Assembly (NCBI GenBank): GCA_019638255.1
Contig: JAHBUD010000001.1
Coordinates: forward strand, 434,001-498,000
Direction of reading: 5' to 3'
DNA: 64,000 nt
From: Cyclobacteriaceae bacterium
GTDB lineage: Bacteria; Bacteroidota; Bacteroidia; Cytophagales; Cyclobacteriaceae
The notes under the pieces were generated by a model. It ran no database searches. It had not been told where the DNA came from and worked only from the letters and a program-made list of their open reading frames with translations. This document shows positions 25,441 to 33,823 of this stretch, piece after piece; the first letter of the stretch is position 1, and every line of letters starts with the position of its first letter. Both the position numbers and the translations under genes were made by a program.

Positions 25441-25824
25441 TTAAATCGATTCAGGAGATTGGGGCCGGAGATTCCAATTATACTCGGCTTCAAAATATTC
25501 AAGGGCATGGATTTTCAGCAGCTTTTCCTGTTCAAGCAAATCAAAATGGGGTAGTTTCTTAATTAATCTCCAATGAGGCCAACCGTCTTGATCAAGACCA
25601 TCCAACTGATAATAGTCCGCCAGGCTTAATAATTTACAAATGGCAATATGAAGCAGGTCCTGCTTTTCTTCTTTTGAAAAATAGCGATGCCCTTGGCCAA
25701 GTTCCTGAACCCCGATAAGAAAAAGCACACCATTCAAATCCTTAGGACGCTTTCCCAAACTTTCCTCAATATGGTTTAGCAAAGCTTGCCAACTTCGCTC
25801 TAGGTCAAGGTCTCGTTTAAACAT
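25441..25824 (-). CDS. Conserved hypothetical protein
   Basis: This is a 127-residue soluble, mostly helical protein rich in acidic and aromatic residues (SLADYYQLDGLDQDGWPHWRLIKKLPHF). I recognise it only as a conserved protein of Cytophagales; no catalytic motif is visible. It overlaps the start of the upstream AhpD-like gene by 8 bp, so the two are translationally coupled and may act together. Confidence 0.8.
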   Translation of the reverse strand: MFKRDLDLERSWQALLNHIEESLGKRPKDLNGVLFLIGVQELGQGHRYFSKEEKQDLLHIAICKLLSLADYYQLDGLDQDGWPHWRLIKKLPHFDLLEQEKLLKIHALEYFEAEYNWNLRPQSPESI

Positions 25825-26158
25825 GGCTCAAAGCTTCCCAGTATTCAAAAGCCCTCCTTAAGTGGGGAACAACAATTGTTCCGCCCACGAGTGTGGCTAT
25901 GCCCATGGCTTCATTCACCTCTTCGGTGGTTAATCCTGCCTCTTTGCATTTTCCAAGATGATATTTCACACAATCATCGCACCGTAAAACCAGGGAGCAG
26001 GTAAGCCCGATGAGTTCCTTGCTGCGGATGTCCAGGTGCCCCTCGGCATAGGCGTTGGTATCTAAATTGAAAATCCGTTTTAAAATCAGGTTTTCGGAGG
26101 CCAAAATCTTTTCATTCATTTTGCTCCGATAAGTATTAAAATCCTGGATCAGGCTCAT
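25817..26158 (-). CDS. Carboxymuconolactone decarboxylase/AhpD-like protein
   Basis: This is a 113-residue helical protein of the CMD/AhpD superfamily. The redox motif CDDCVKYH has Cys60, Cys63 and His67, the arrangement used by AhpD-type alkylhydroperoxidases. The next helix EEVNEAMGIATLVGG is also typical. It probably reduces peroxides or serves as a thiol redox partner, although true decarboxylase activity cannot be excluded. It overlaps the downstream hypothetical gene by 8 bp and is divergent from comF. Confidence 0.93.
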   Translation of the reverse strand: MSLIQDFNTYRSKMNEKILASENLILKRIFNLDTNAYAEGHLDIRSKELIGLTCSLVLRCDDCVKYHLGKCKEAGLTTEEVNEAMGIATLVGGTIVVPHLRRAFEYWEALSHV

Positions 26159-26232
26159 AGGTGAAGATTAACTTTATTGGTAGATTGGTTTACCCAAATA
26201 GCAATTGAGTTCGCTCGTAAATATACTACACC

Positions 26233-26937
26233 TTGCCATCCTCTGTATCCGAAATATTGCTGGACTTCGTTAGCCTGATTTATCCCAGGTATTGTCTGGC
26301 ATGCTCTGGCGGATTGATAAAGGGAGAGGATATTCTATGCACAGGTTGCATTCGTGAATTACCACGAGCGGAGTACCATTTCAGAAGAGAGAACCCGTTA
26401 TATAAGCGAATATCTGGACGTATTTCAATTGAAAACGCTTTTGCATTTTTACTATTCAGTAAGGGGGGGCGGGCACAACAACTCATTCACGAATTGAAGT
26501 ACAATAATCATCCGGAAATCGGACGAATACTTGGAAGGGTCTATGGCGAAGAGCTATCAGAATGTGGCTATTCATCGCAATTTGATGTAATTATTCCAGT
26601 TCCGCTTCACCCGGCAAAACATAAGCGGAGAGGGTATAACCAAAGTGAAGAATTTGCGATTGGTTTATCCGAGAGGTTAAATGCTCCATGTCTAACGAAT
26701 GTACTGCAAAGAGACGTTCCTACAGACACTCAAACCAAGAAATCTAAGCTTAAACGATGGGAAAATGTAAACTCAGTTTTCTCTATCAGCAATCGTCAAT
26801 TAATTGCGGGTGTCAGAATTTTGGTGGTGGATGATGTAATTACTACAGGGGCTACCGTTGAGGCTTGTTGCAATGCACTGGAAGATGCGGGTTGCGACCG
26901 GTTAAGTGTTTGCGGCCTAGCGTATGCAAAGGAATAA
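26233..26937 (+). CDS. comF: ComF family phosphoribosyltransferase-like protein
   Basis: This is a 234-residue ComF-type protein. A four-cysteine zinc finger lies at C21, C24, C36 and C39. The phosphoribosyltransferase domain carries PVPLHPAKHKRRGYNQSE and the PRPP-binding loop VVDDVITTGAT. ComF proteins support DNA uptake or replication-linked repair. The start is a TTG codon at 26233; no ATG is available upstream in frame. It is a single gene followed by a bidirectional terminator. Confidence 0.93.
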   Translation: MPSSVSEILLDFVSLIYPRYCLACSGGLIKGEDILCTGCIRELPRAEYHFRRENPLYKRISGRISIENAFAFLLFSKGGRAQQLIHELKYNNHPEIGRILGRVYGEELSECGYSSQFDVIIPVPLHPAKHKRRGYNQSEEFAIGLSERLNAPCLTNVLQRDVPTDTQTKKSKLKRWENVNSVFSISNRQLIAGVRILVVDDVITTGATVEACCNALEDAGCDRLSVCGLAYAKE

Positions 26938-26965
26938 AAAAGACCCCCGGATTCGGAGGCCTTTT
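26938..26965. terminator. Bidirectional intrinsic terminator between comF and gldJ
   Basis: A-rich 26938-26941 and G42 pair with C61 and T-rich 26962-26965. The inner stem is CC.CCG against CGG.GG around a GATT loop, with two mismatches. T tracts flank both sides (TTTT on the + strand, six T on the - strand), so it can serve both converging genes. Confidence 0.7.
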
Positions 26966-26987
26966 CGAACCAAAAAGGTTAGTTATT

Positions 26988-28238
26988 TTAATAATTTGAT
27001 CCCGCTCTGATCATAGCGCAACGGAAACCAATGGTGGCTGTTGCACTGTCTTGATCCAGGAATCTTCTGGTACCGGGAGACATCCAATAGGCAACATCTT
27101 TCCAGCTTCCACCTTTATAAACGCGAGCTTTGTCTGTTATAAGTGATGTGAAGCTTTCAGGATTGTTTTCAGTCCACTCACCGGTGTCTTTATCATAACG
27201 GATGTTGCTGTTATAACCCGCGGCATCGTCCAGGAAACCGTCACGCCTTACCGGGTTAAGATCGTCTACATCCTGAAAGGATAACGGACGGTAAACATCC
27301 TGAACCCACTCACTCACGTTTCCAGCCATATTGTATAAGCCAAAATCATTTGGAGGGAATTCATAAATGTACGATGTAATCAAAGCGCCATCGTTCAATC
27401 GGCCTGCTATACCGGCATAATCTCCGCGTCCGCGTTTGAAGTTAGCCAACATGAAACCCATCTGCTTGCCATACGGATTTCGTACAGCATGGCCATCCCA
27501 CGGATAAACCCTTTGATGGGTTTGCATTTCTTCCAGCCACTGGGTTCCGATCATAGCCTGTGCGGCATACTCCCACTCGGCCTCGGTGGGCAAACGATAG
27601 GCGGGAATGACAACCCCTGATTCCAAAGGAATTCGGCCGTCAGTTTCGGCATAATCGGTTCCTGCTTTTTTAGCCAACTCAATGTTAACTGCGCGGGTTC
27701 TCCAAATGGCAAAATTTGTAGCTTGTGTCCAGCTTACTCCAACTACCGGGAAATAACGGAAACCAGGATAACGCAGATAGTGATCAACGTAGGGATCATT
27801 AAAAGCTAGCTTACCAACCCAAACTGTGGTATCCGGCAAAGCAGCCTGATAAACCTCTTGAGATGAATCGCGAGCCAGGTAGTGAAGATATTCTAGCCAG
27901 TGAATGTTCGCTATTTCTGTCTCATCCATATAAAAAGAGGCAACAGAGACCGTTCTTTCAATATTGTCACGATATGACATGACATCCTCTTCATAAGAGC
28001 CCATCACCGTTCTTCCGCCCTCAATAAATACCATATTGGGTGCGTCAGGCTGACCCCTAAAGGAGTTTACCATGAAGCCGCCTTCATCTTCATTGTTGAA
28101 CCGAAGTCCGGTTGCGGTACTTATTTGTCCTGGGTTTTGCGCAGTAGGTTTGCCCCCGCCCCTTCCAAAGAGAGAACAGGCTGAAAGCACTACTGAACTG
28201 ATGGCTAAAAATAGAAGAGCCTTAAGGTAGTTGTTCAT
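26988..28238 (-). CDS. gldJ: Gliding motility lipoprotein GldJ (SUMF1-like)
   Basis: This is an outer-membrane-associated lipoprotein of the formylglycine-generating-enzyme fold that supports gliding and type IX secretion. The ATG at 28238 gives a proper lipoprotein signal (MNNYLKALLF to VLSAC, Cys21); a longer reading from 28295 would bury it. Family hallmarks are MVFIEGGRTVMGS, SFYMDETEIANIHWLEYL, YRLPTEAEWEYAA, YNMAGNVSEWVQDVYRP and a C-terminal TIGFRCAM. At 416 residues it is shorter than the Flavobacterium protein (about 560). I assign GldJ rather than GldK from the DETEI..WLEYLHYL signature; the paralogues are similar, so some doubt remains. No other gld gene is adjacent. Confidence 0.85.
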   Translation of the reverse strand: MNNYLKALLFLAISSVVLSACSLFGRGGGKPTAQNPGQISTATGLRFNNEDEGGFMVNSFRGQPDAPNMVFIEGGRTVMGSYEEDVMSYRDNIERTVSVASFYMDETEIANIHWLEYLHYLARDSSQEVYQAALPDTTVWVGKLAFNDPYVDHYLRYPGFRYFPVVGVSWTQATNFAIWRTRAVNIELAKKAGTDYAETDGRIPLESGVVIPAYRLPTEAEWEYAAQAMIGTQWLEEMQTHQRVYPWDGHAVRNPYGKQMGFMLANFKRGRGDYAGIAGRLNDGALITSYIYEFPPNDFGLYNMAGNVSEWVQDVYRPLSFQDVDDLNPVRRDGFLDDAAGYNSNIRYDKDTGEWTENNPESFTSLITDKARVYKGGSWKDVAYWMSPGTRRFLDQDSATATIGFRCAMIRAGSNY

Positions 28239-28509
28239 TGTAACATTGATTTTAAAGCAACTGCTAATATATGGACATAAACTGATGTTTTCCAAGCAGA
28301 AGCCATTTTATTCATAAATCATTAATCTAAACACCGGCCGTGATAAACAAACGGGACACAATCTCCCGTATTGTTTTGAGAGCAACCCATCCCAATACAG
28401 GAAGGGAATATTCCGACAATCAATCAAAAGCCTCGGTTCAGTTGCGAAAAATGGGGGTTTGTCAGTTGGCATGATTATAAAGCTCCTCTGCACTAAAACA
28501 CCCATTTCC

Positions 28510-28773
28510 ATGATCTCGATTCAAGACTTCAGGTACATGCCTTTCGAAAGAAAATGCGACCTCGTTACGTATGATGGCCATTACCTTACTTTTCGGGAGT
28601 TGGCAGATTGCAAAGTTTTTCTGTATGCCACCGGAAGTTTTTTTGTGGAGGTATACTACTCATCGCGATATCAAAAAGTGCTGCTGATAAATGCTTTCGA
28701 AAGCACTCGCGGGCTTGAGCCCTATCTGGACAAAATTTCGCTGGCCGATTTATATTCAAGGCCCATCATGTGA
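28510..28773 (+). CDS. Small conserved hypothetical protein
   Basis: These 87 residues begin MISIQDFRYMPF and read as a compact alpha/beta protein (KCDLVTYDGHYLTFRE, FFVEVYYSSRYQKVLLI), with codon use like neighbouring genes. I do not recognise a domain. An upstream in-frame ATG at 28459 adds 17 residues of less protein-like sequence. The last 52 bp overlap the convergent end of mfd. Confidence 0.6.
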   Translation: MISIQDFRYMPFERKCDLVTYDGHYLTFRELADCKVFLYATGSFFVEVYYSSRYQKVLLINAFESTRGLEPYLDKISLADLYSRPIM

Positions 28774-31700
28774 TGGAGAAGTGAAATGGCAGTTTCAACC
28801 TGACCCACAGATTCAATAATTAGTATTGGTTTTCCTGCTTGTTCCCGAAGTTTGCACATTCGAGGATTAGACTGAACATACGATAAGACCTTGCTGAACA
28901 TGGATGAGTTAAAGTAATCCTCTTTGTTGGTAACAAAATAGCCACGCATCTTTCCTCCTTTTAGTGAAAGCCTCTCAAATCCAATTTTCTCACCAAGCCA
29001 ACGCAGTCGCACTGAATTAATTAATTCATAAACCGACTGAGGAAGCTCACCAAATCGATCGCGAAGCTCGTGTATGAACGTGTCGAGTTGTTCTTCATTT
29101 TTTAAGTTGTCCAGACGGGAGTATAATTGAAGACGCTCACTCGTATTGTTTACGTAAGTTTCAGGAATAAGAATTTCAAGGTCGGTCTCGATAACACAAT
29201 CTTGAACAATAAGCTTTGCTTTTTCGGCCAGCTCATCGGCAAACAAATCTTTAAAGAAGGTTTCTTTTAATTCCTGGATGGCATCGTCTAATATCTTGTG
29301 GTATGTATCAAAACCCAAATCATTAATGAAGCCACTTTGTTCGGCACCCAATAAATTTCCCGCTCCGCGGATGTCCAGATCGCGCATGGCCACTTTGAAA
29401 CCATCGCCCAAATCAGAAAACTCCTCAAGGGCAGCCAGGCGCTTGCGCGAATCAGAAGTAAGCAATGATGCAGGGGGCGTGAGCAAGAAACAAAACGCTT
29501 TTTTATTGGAACGCCCTACCCTTCCACGCATCTGGTGTAAATCGGACAGCCCAAACATATGCGCCTGATTAATGATGATGGTATTGGCATTCGGTATATC
29601 TAAACCGGACTCAATAATGTTCGTTGACACCAGCACATCGTAATCACCCTCAATAAACCGGATCATAGCTTTCTCCAGTTTGCTTCCCTCCATTTGTCCG
29701 TGTGCAATTCCAATGCGGGCATCGGGTACAAGTTTGTGAATGATGTTGGCCACCTCTTCAATATCGTTCACCCGGTTATGTACAAAGAAAACCTGTCCAC
29801 CTCTTCGCAATTCAAAACTAACCGCATCGCGAATGATGGTTTCATTGAAGGTGTGCAGCTCGGTAGTTACCGGCTGCCGGTTGGGTGGCGGGGTAGCAAT
29901 GATGCTTAAATCGCGTGCACCCATTAAAGAGAAATGAAGTGTGCGTGGAATGGGTGTTGCCGTAAGGGTGAGTACATCTACGTTATGCTTGAGTTCTTTG
30001 AGCCGGTCCTTCACCTTCACCCCAAATTTTTGCTCTTCATCAACAATGAGCAACCCCAAATCTTTCATCACAACATCTTTGCTTACGATGCGGTGCGTAC
30101 CGATAAGAATATCAATCTTTCCCTCACCGGCTTGCTCGATAATTTTTTTAATTTCCTTATCAGACCTAAAACGAGAGACATAGTCAATCGTAACCGGAAA
30201 ATTAGCCAGGCGTTCTTTGAAGGTACGGAAGTGCTGCATGGCCAATATCGTGGTGGGCACCAACACCACAACCTGTTTTCCTTCGGTGGCGCATTTAAAG
30301 GCCGCACGAATGGCAACTTCAGTTTTACCAAACCCTACATCGCCACAAACCAACCGATCCATAGGATTTGGTTTTTCCATGTCGCGTTTCACATCTTCCG
30401 TTGCCCTGGCCTGATCGGGGGTGTCATCATATAAAAACGAAGATTCAAGTTCGGCTTGCAGGTAGCCGTCTTGGGCAAAAGCATAACCGGGCGCTCCTTT
30501 ACGTTTAGCATAAAGTTCAATCAACTCTTTTGCAATATCGATTACGCGCTTTTTGGCCTTCGATTTTTTTGTTTCCCACTCCTGCGATCCCAGCTTGCTG
30601 ATCAGCGGTGGCGCCCCTTCCTTACCGGTGTACTTTGATATTTTATGAAGGGCGTGAATGCTTACGTAAAGAATATCATCATCCCGGTAAACCAGTCGGA
30701 TGGCTTCTTGCTCATGCCCATTAACTTCTTTTTTTTCCAGCCCTGCAAATTTTCCGATACCATAATCGATATGGGTTACAAAATCTCCCGGTTGCAGCGT
30801 TTGCAATTCACGTAGGGTGAGCGCTTTTGAGCGCGAGAATTTTTCACGGGCCCGATAGCGATGAAAGCGTTCAAAAATCTGATGATCTGTATAGCACAGG
30901 ATTTTGAGCGTGGAATCAACAAATCCTTCGCGAAGCGAAAACTCCAATCCGGAAAAATGAAGCCCCGGCTGAATTTCTTGAAATATTCCGCGCAAACGGT
31001 CGAGTTGCTTGGGAATATCGGCTGCGATAAAATTCACAAAACCATGTGTTTGTTGATCGAGAATCGTGTTAGCCAACAACTCAAAATTCTTATTGAAGGA
31101 GGGCTGAGCAGCAGACTGCCAATCGAACACAACAGGGTTTTCAAAAACAAAGCGCTTACCAAATTCAATTTTTTTAAAAGCCGAAACCAATTGTTTGAAT
31201 GAGGTACCGTCATCAAAAAGTTTTTCCGGGCCGAGCACAACCTGTGTACTGCTGGTTGCCACAGTCTGTTGAAAAAGGGCCCCTGCTTTTTCAAACAACT
31301 TTTGAATTATATCCGCAGTTAACTGAAAATCTTTGAACCAGATTCGTGTTGTGGCGGGTATAAATTCAAAAAATGATTGACGCTCTTCATGAATCAGGCG
31401 TGACTGAATGTCGGGAATGATGTTGATGGTGCTGACGGCATCAACGGAAAGTTGGGATCCAGGCTCGAACGACCGGATGCTTTCTACCTCATCACCAAAC
31501 AATTCAATCCGGTAAGGAAGCTCATGCGCAAATGAAAACACATCAATAATTCCTCCACGAACAGCAAACTGCCCGGCTTCATATACAAAATCAGTCTTTT
31601 CAAAATCATAGCTGTGAAGAAACTCCTCAAGAAAAGAGAGGTTGAGCCGCTCACCGGTTTTTATGGAGAATGTATTGGATGAAAGCGATCGCTTGCTGAT

Positions 31701-32096
31701 TACTTTTTCCGACAGCGCCTCAGGGTAGCTTACAATAATCAGCGGTTCCGTTTTTGCCGACAGTGCATTGAGCACCTCCGTACGCATAAGAATATTCGCA
31801 TTCTCTGTTTCATCAAATTCGTATGGTCGTTTATACGACATGGGAAACAACAGGATTTCACGACCAAGCAAATTCTGGAGGTCGTTTTGAAAATAGGCGG
31901 CCTCTTCCTTGTCGTGAAGCACAATCAGGTAATCGTGCGGATGCAACGTAAAGGCTGCGGCCACCAGTACAGCATCGAGGCTTCCGGATAGTCCTTTTAA
32001 TCGAAGGTGTTGCGAATCGGGCGTATGTATTGCTACGGCTACGGTCTTTACCAAACCATCCGCACGGTAGAGATTAAGAAATTCGTTCGCCCTCAA
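28722..32096 (-). CDS. mfd: Transcription-repair coupling factor Mfd
   Basis: Mfd displaces RNA polymerase stalled at DNA lesions and recruits UvrA. The N-terminal UvrB-like module is followed by the RNA-polymerase-interacting domain (LQPGDFVTHIDYGIGKFAG). The helicase motors carry Walker A GDVGFGKTEVA, LIVDEEQKFGV, TLTATPIPRTL and NIIESGLDIPNANT, and a TRCF domain ends the protein. I place the start at the TTG at 32096, giving 1124 residues and the usual N-terminus (RANEFLNLYRAD). The only upstream ATG (32183) would overlap the divergent gene's start codon and would lie upstream of a -7 element (TATCTTTG, reverse strand, 32120-32127). Confidence 0.95.
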   Translation of the reverse strand: MRANEFLNLYRADGLVKTVAVAIHTPDSQHLRLKGLSGSLDAVLVAAAFTLHPHDYLIVLHDKEEAAYFQNDLQNLLGREILLFPMSYKRPYEFDETENANILMRTEVLNALSAKTEPLIIVSYPEALSEKVISKRSLSSNTFSIKTGERLNLSFLEEFLHSYDFEKTDFVYEAGQFAVRGGIIDVFSFAHELPYRIELFGDEVESIRSFEPGSQLSVDAVSTINIIPDIQSRLIHEERQSFFEFIPATTRIWFKDFQLTADIIQKLFEKAGALFQQTVATSSTQVVLGPEKLFDDGTSFKQLVSAFKKIEFGKRFVFENPVVFDWQSAAQPSFNKNFELLANTILDQQTHGFVNFIAADIPKQLDRLRGIFQEIQPGLHFSGLEFSLREGFVDSTLKILCYTDHQIFERFHRYRAREKFSRSKALTLRELQTLQPGDFVTHIDYGIGKFAGLEKKEVNGHEQEAIRLVYRDDDILYVSIHALHKISKYTGKEGAPPLISKLGSQEWETKKSKAKKRVIDIAKELIELYAKRKGAPGYAFAQDGYLQAELESSFLYDDTPDQARATEDVKRDMEKPNPMDRLVCGDVGFGKTEVAIRAAFKCATEGKQVVVLVPTTILAMQHFRTFKERLANFPVTIDYVSRFRSDKEIKKIIEQAGEGKIDILIGTHRIVSKDVVMKDLGLLIVDEEQKFGVKVKDRLKELKHNVDVLTLTATPIPRTLHFSLMGARDLSIIATPPPNRQPVTTELHTFNETIIRDAVSFELRRGGQVFFVHNRVNDIEEVANIIHKLVPDARIGIAHGQMEGSKLEKAMIRFIEGDYDVLVSTNIIESGLDIPNANTIIINQAHMFGLSDLHQMRGRVGRSNKKAFCFLLTPPASLLTSDSRKRLAALEEFSDLGDGFKVAMRDLDIRGAGNLLGAEQSGFINDLGFDTYHKILDDAIQELKETFFKDLFADELAEKAKLIVQDCVIETDLEILIPETYVNNTSERLQLYSRLDNLKNEEQLDTFIHELRDRFGELPQSVYELINSVRLRWLGEKIGFERLSLKGGKMRGYFVTNKEDYFNSSMFSKVLSYVQSNPRMCKLREQAGKPILIIESVGQVETAISLLHHMMGLEYKSASEILSR

Positions 32097-32119
32097 ATCG
32101 TGCTGCTTAAAGCGAGGCG

Positions 32120-32133
32120 CAAAGATAGTTTTG
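32120..32133. promoter_or_regulatory. Overlapping divergent -7 elements (mfd and small membrane gene)
   Basis: TATCTTTG on the - strand (32120-32127) and TAGTTTTG on the + strand (32126-32133) both match TAnnTTTG and share their TA bases. The leaders would be about 17 nt to the mfd TTG and about 40 nt to the ATG at 32183. Good -33 boxes are not evident on either side. Confidence 0.5.
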
Positions 32134-32182
32134 CACCAGACTACTCCAATGAACGGGATGTTAAATTTCCTACATTTAATCA

Positions 32183-32374
32183 ATGGAAAATGTGCGTCTG
32201 TTTTTTAAGCTTCTCAGCATCGCCAGTTTGTTGTTCATGGTGGCGGGGTTGTTTAAACCTTATTTACTGCTGTGGTGGGAGGATGTGCAGAACAGGAGAA
32301 AGGTTATAAAAGTATATGGCAGCCTTGCGCTGTTGAGTTACCTGATCTTTTTGCTGATGCATTTTTTAGAATAA
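32183..32374 (+). CDS. Small two-helix membrane protein
   Basis: This 63-residue protein has two hydrophobic helices (FFKLLSIASLLFMVAGLF near 7-24 and VYGSLALLSYLIFLLMHFL near 44-62) joined by a charged loop (WWEDVQNRRKVIK). The arrangement suggests a small inner-membrane protein. I recognise no domain. It is divergent from mfd and convergent with the methyltransferase gene 5 bp away. Confidence 0.7.
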   Translation: MENVRLFFKLLSIASLLFMVAGLFKPYLLLWWEDVQNRRKVIKVYGSLALLSYLIFLLMHFLE

Positions 32375-32379
32375 CTAGG

Positions 32380-33603
32380 TTAGTTAACCCGATCAGCCAC
32401 CACAACATATTTTCGTTTTTCTCCTGAAAAAGCCACGAGGTACTGATCGCCACCGTCTTTTAGCCTTAATTTTTTCCCCAGGTCTACTGCGGATAGCGGA
32501 AAATTTCTCGTGATGATGTTGGCCTTTTTGTTCGGAAAGTATTTGCCCACTATGGCCGGATCGGCTTTAATGATATGCCCGACTTTAAACACTCTACCCG
32601 GAAACTCAGCGTTGTATTCGGCCGCTGTATATAAATGGGTATTTACGTGCAGCTTGGCAAGCGCGTATCGTGCTGCAATCAGTTTAAAAGCCCCACCCTT
32701 TAGAATGGATGCATTTGGCTCGTACAAATAGGTTAGGGGTTCAGAAAGGTTCGATGCAGCCTCCTTTTCTTCAGATATGGCAAAGGAGAATATCTCCTTT
32801 TGATCTCCCTGGAGATTCACAGCATGGATAACCGGCTCACCCGTAAAACCTTGTTGACACAGAAACAGAATTTCTTTGCACTCGTTTTTTACGGATAAAA
32901 CATACACCGCGCAAACATACCCGAGTTCCTGAAGTCCTAAACTAATGTCAATTAGTGGCGATGCTTTAATCAATACATTACCTGAAGCTTTGAATAAGCA
33001 ATCAATGATTTGTATTACATCGGGCTCACAATCAGAGAGCCGAAAGACCTTTTTATTTCCTTTATCCCTGCGGGAAGGATCAAGGTAGATCAAATCATAA
33101 GCGTTGTTTGATTGCTGCAGAAAATTCTCAGCAGTTAAGCAATGGTGGTAAATATTTTTTGCCTCCACTATTTTATGATTGTGGCGGGCAATAATATGAA
33201 GATTCTGATCAGGCTCAACATGATGAACTTCGTTGAAGACCTTACTGAAGCAGTAGCTATCAACGCCAAGCCCCCCGGTCAGATCGGCACAACGAACACG
33301 GTTGGCAAGAAATCCCTTAGCAATATCAGCCTTTAGCCGACCGGTGGCTTCGGATGAGCATTGCTCAAGGTTAATGGATGGAGGATAGACAATACCATTG
33401 GCTGAATAATAAGAAGGCAGTTTTTCTTTCGCTTTTTTTCTTCCGCTTAGTTGATCGGCAAGAATTGGTGTGGGGATGTTGAAAAGCGAAGCACGCTGTA
33501 AAACAAGCTTACGCCCATCGTCATGCTCATGTGCCACCAGGTAATGTTGCACCGCTGTTGATGCCAGGGAATGGATGAGTGTATCGTTCAGCAGGGCAGC
33601 CAT
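32380..33603 (-). CDS. Class I SAM-dependent methyltransferase with THUMP-like domain
   Basis: This is a 407-residue methyltransferase. The SAM-binding motif is CADLTGGLGVDSYCFS, and the catalytic-type motif DLIYLDPSRRDKGNKK resembles the DPP(F/R) loop of RNA/DNA N-methyltransferases. The C-terminal part (ARYALAKLHVNTHLYTA, then GHIIKADPAIVGKYFPNKKANI) matches the THUMP-like domain annotated in this Bacteroidota family, so an RNA substrate is likely. The exact modified base is unknown. Confidence 0.88.
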   Translation of the reverse strand: MAALLNDTLIHSLASTAVQHYLVAHEHDDGRKLVLQRASLFNIPTPILADQLSGRKKAKEKLPSYYSANGIVYPPSINLEQCSSEATGRLKADIAKGFLANRVRCADLTGGLGVDSYCFSKVFNEVHHVEPDQNLHIIARHNHKIVEAKNIYHHCLTAENFLQQSNNAYDLIYLDPSRRDKGNKKVFRLSDCEPDVIQIIDCLFKASGNVLIKASPLIDISLGLQELGYVCAVYVLSVKNECKEILFLCQQGFTGEPVIHAVNLQGDQKEIFSFAISEEKEAASNLSEPLTYLYEPNASILKGGAFKLIAARYALAKLHVNTHLYTAAEYNAEFPGRVFKVGHIIKADPAIVGKYFPNKKANIITRNFPLSAVDLGKKLRLKDGGDQYLVAFSGEKRKYVVVADRVN

Positions 33604-33823
33604 AAGCCGAACAAAGTAAATGATTTTTCATCTGTTAATAATTTTTGTTTTAGGTCAGATGGAATGCCCAAGCCTGATTATCATTCCGTTTGGTCTGCTT
33701 TGCTGATGGGCATTTCATGTGCGAATTATTGTTTTAATGCAGTCATGCGGAGGCTATCCCTTAATGACGATACGTTGCATGAAGATTTCTATCCACTGAT
33801 ATCAATTTTGTAAATTTCAGCAC

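Noticed and set aside
28308..28511. 67-codon - strand frame upstream of gldJ
   Set aside because: It has no recognised features and lies in the divergent gap between gldJ and the small + strand gene.
33571..33813. 80-codon + strand frame in the gap before the HI0933 gene
   Set aside because: It overlaps the methyltransferase start and its product lacks protein-like composition; I treat the gap as non-coding.
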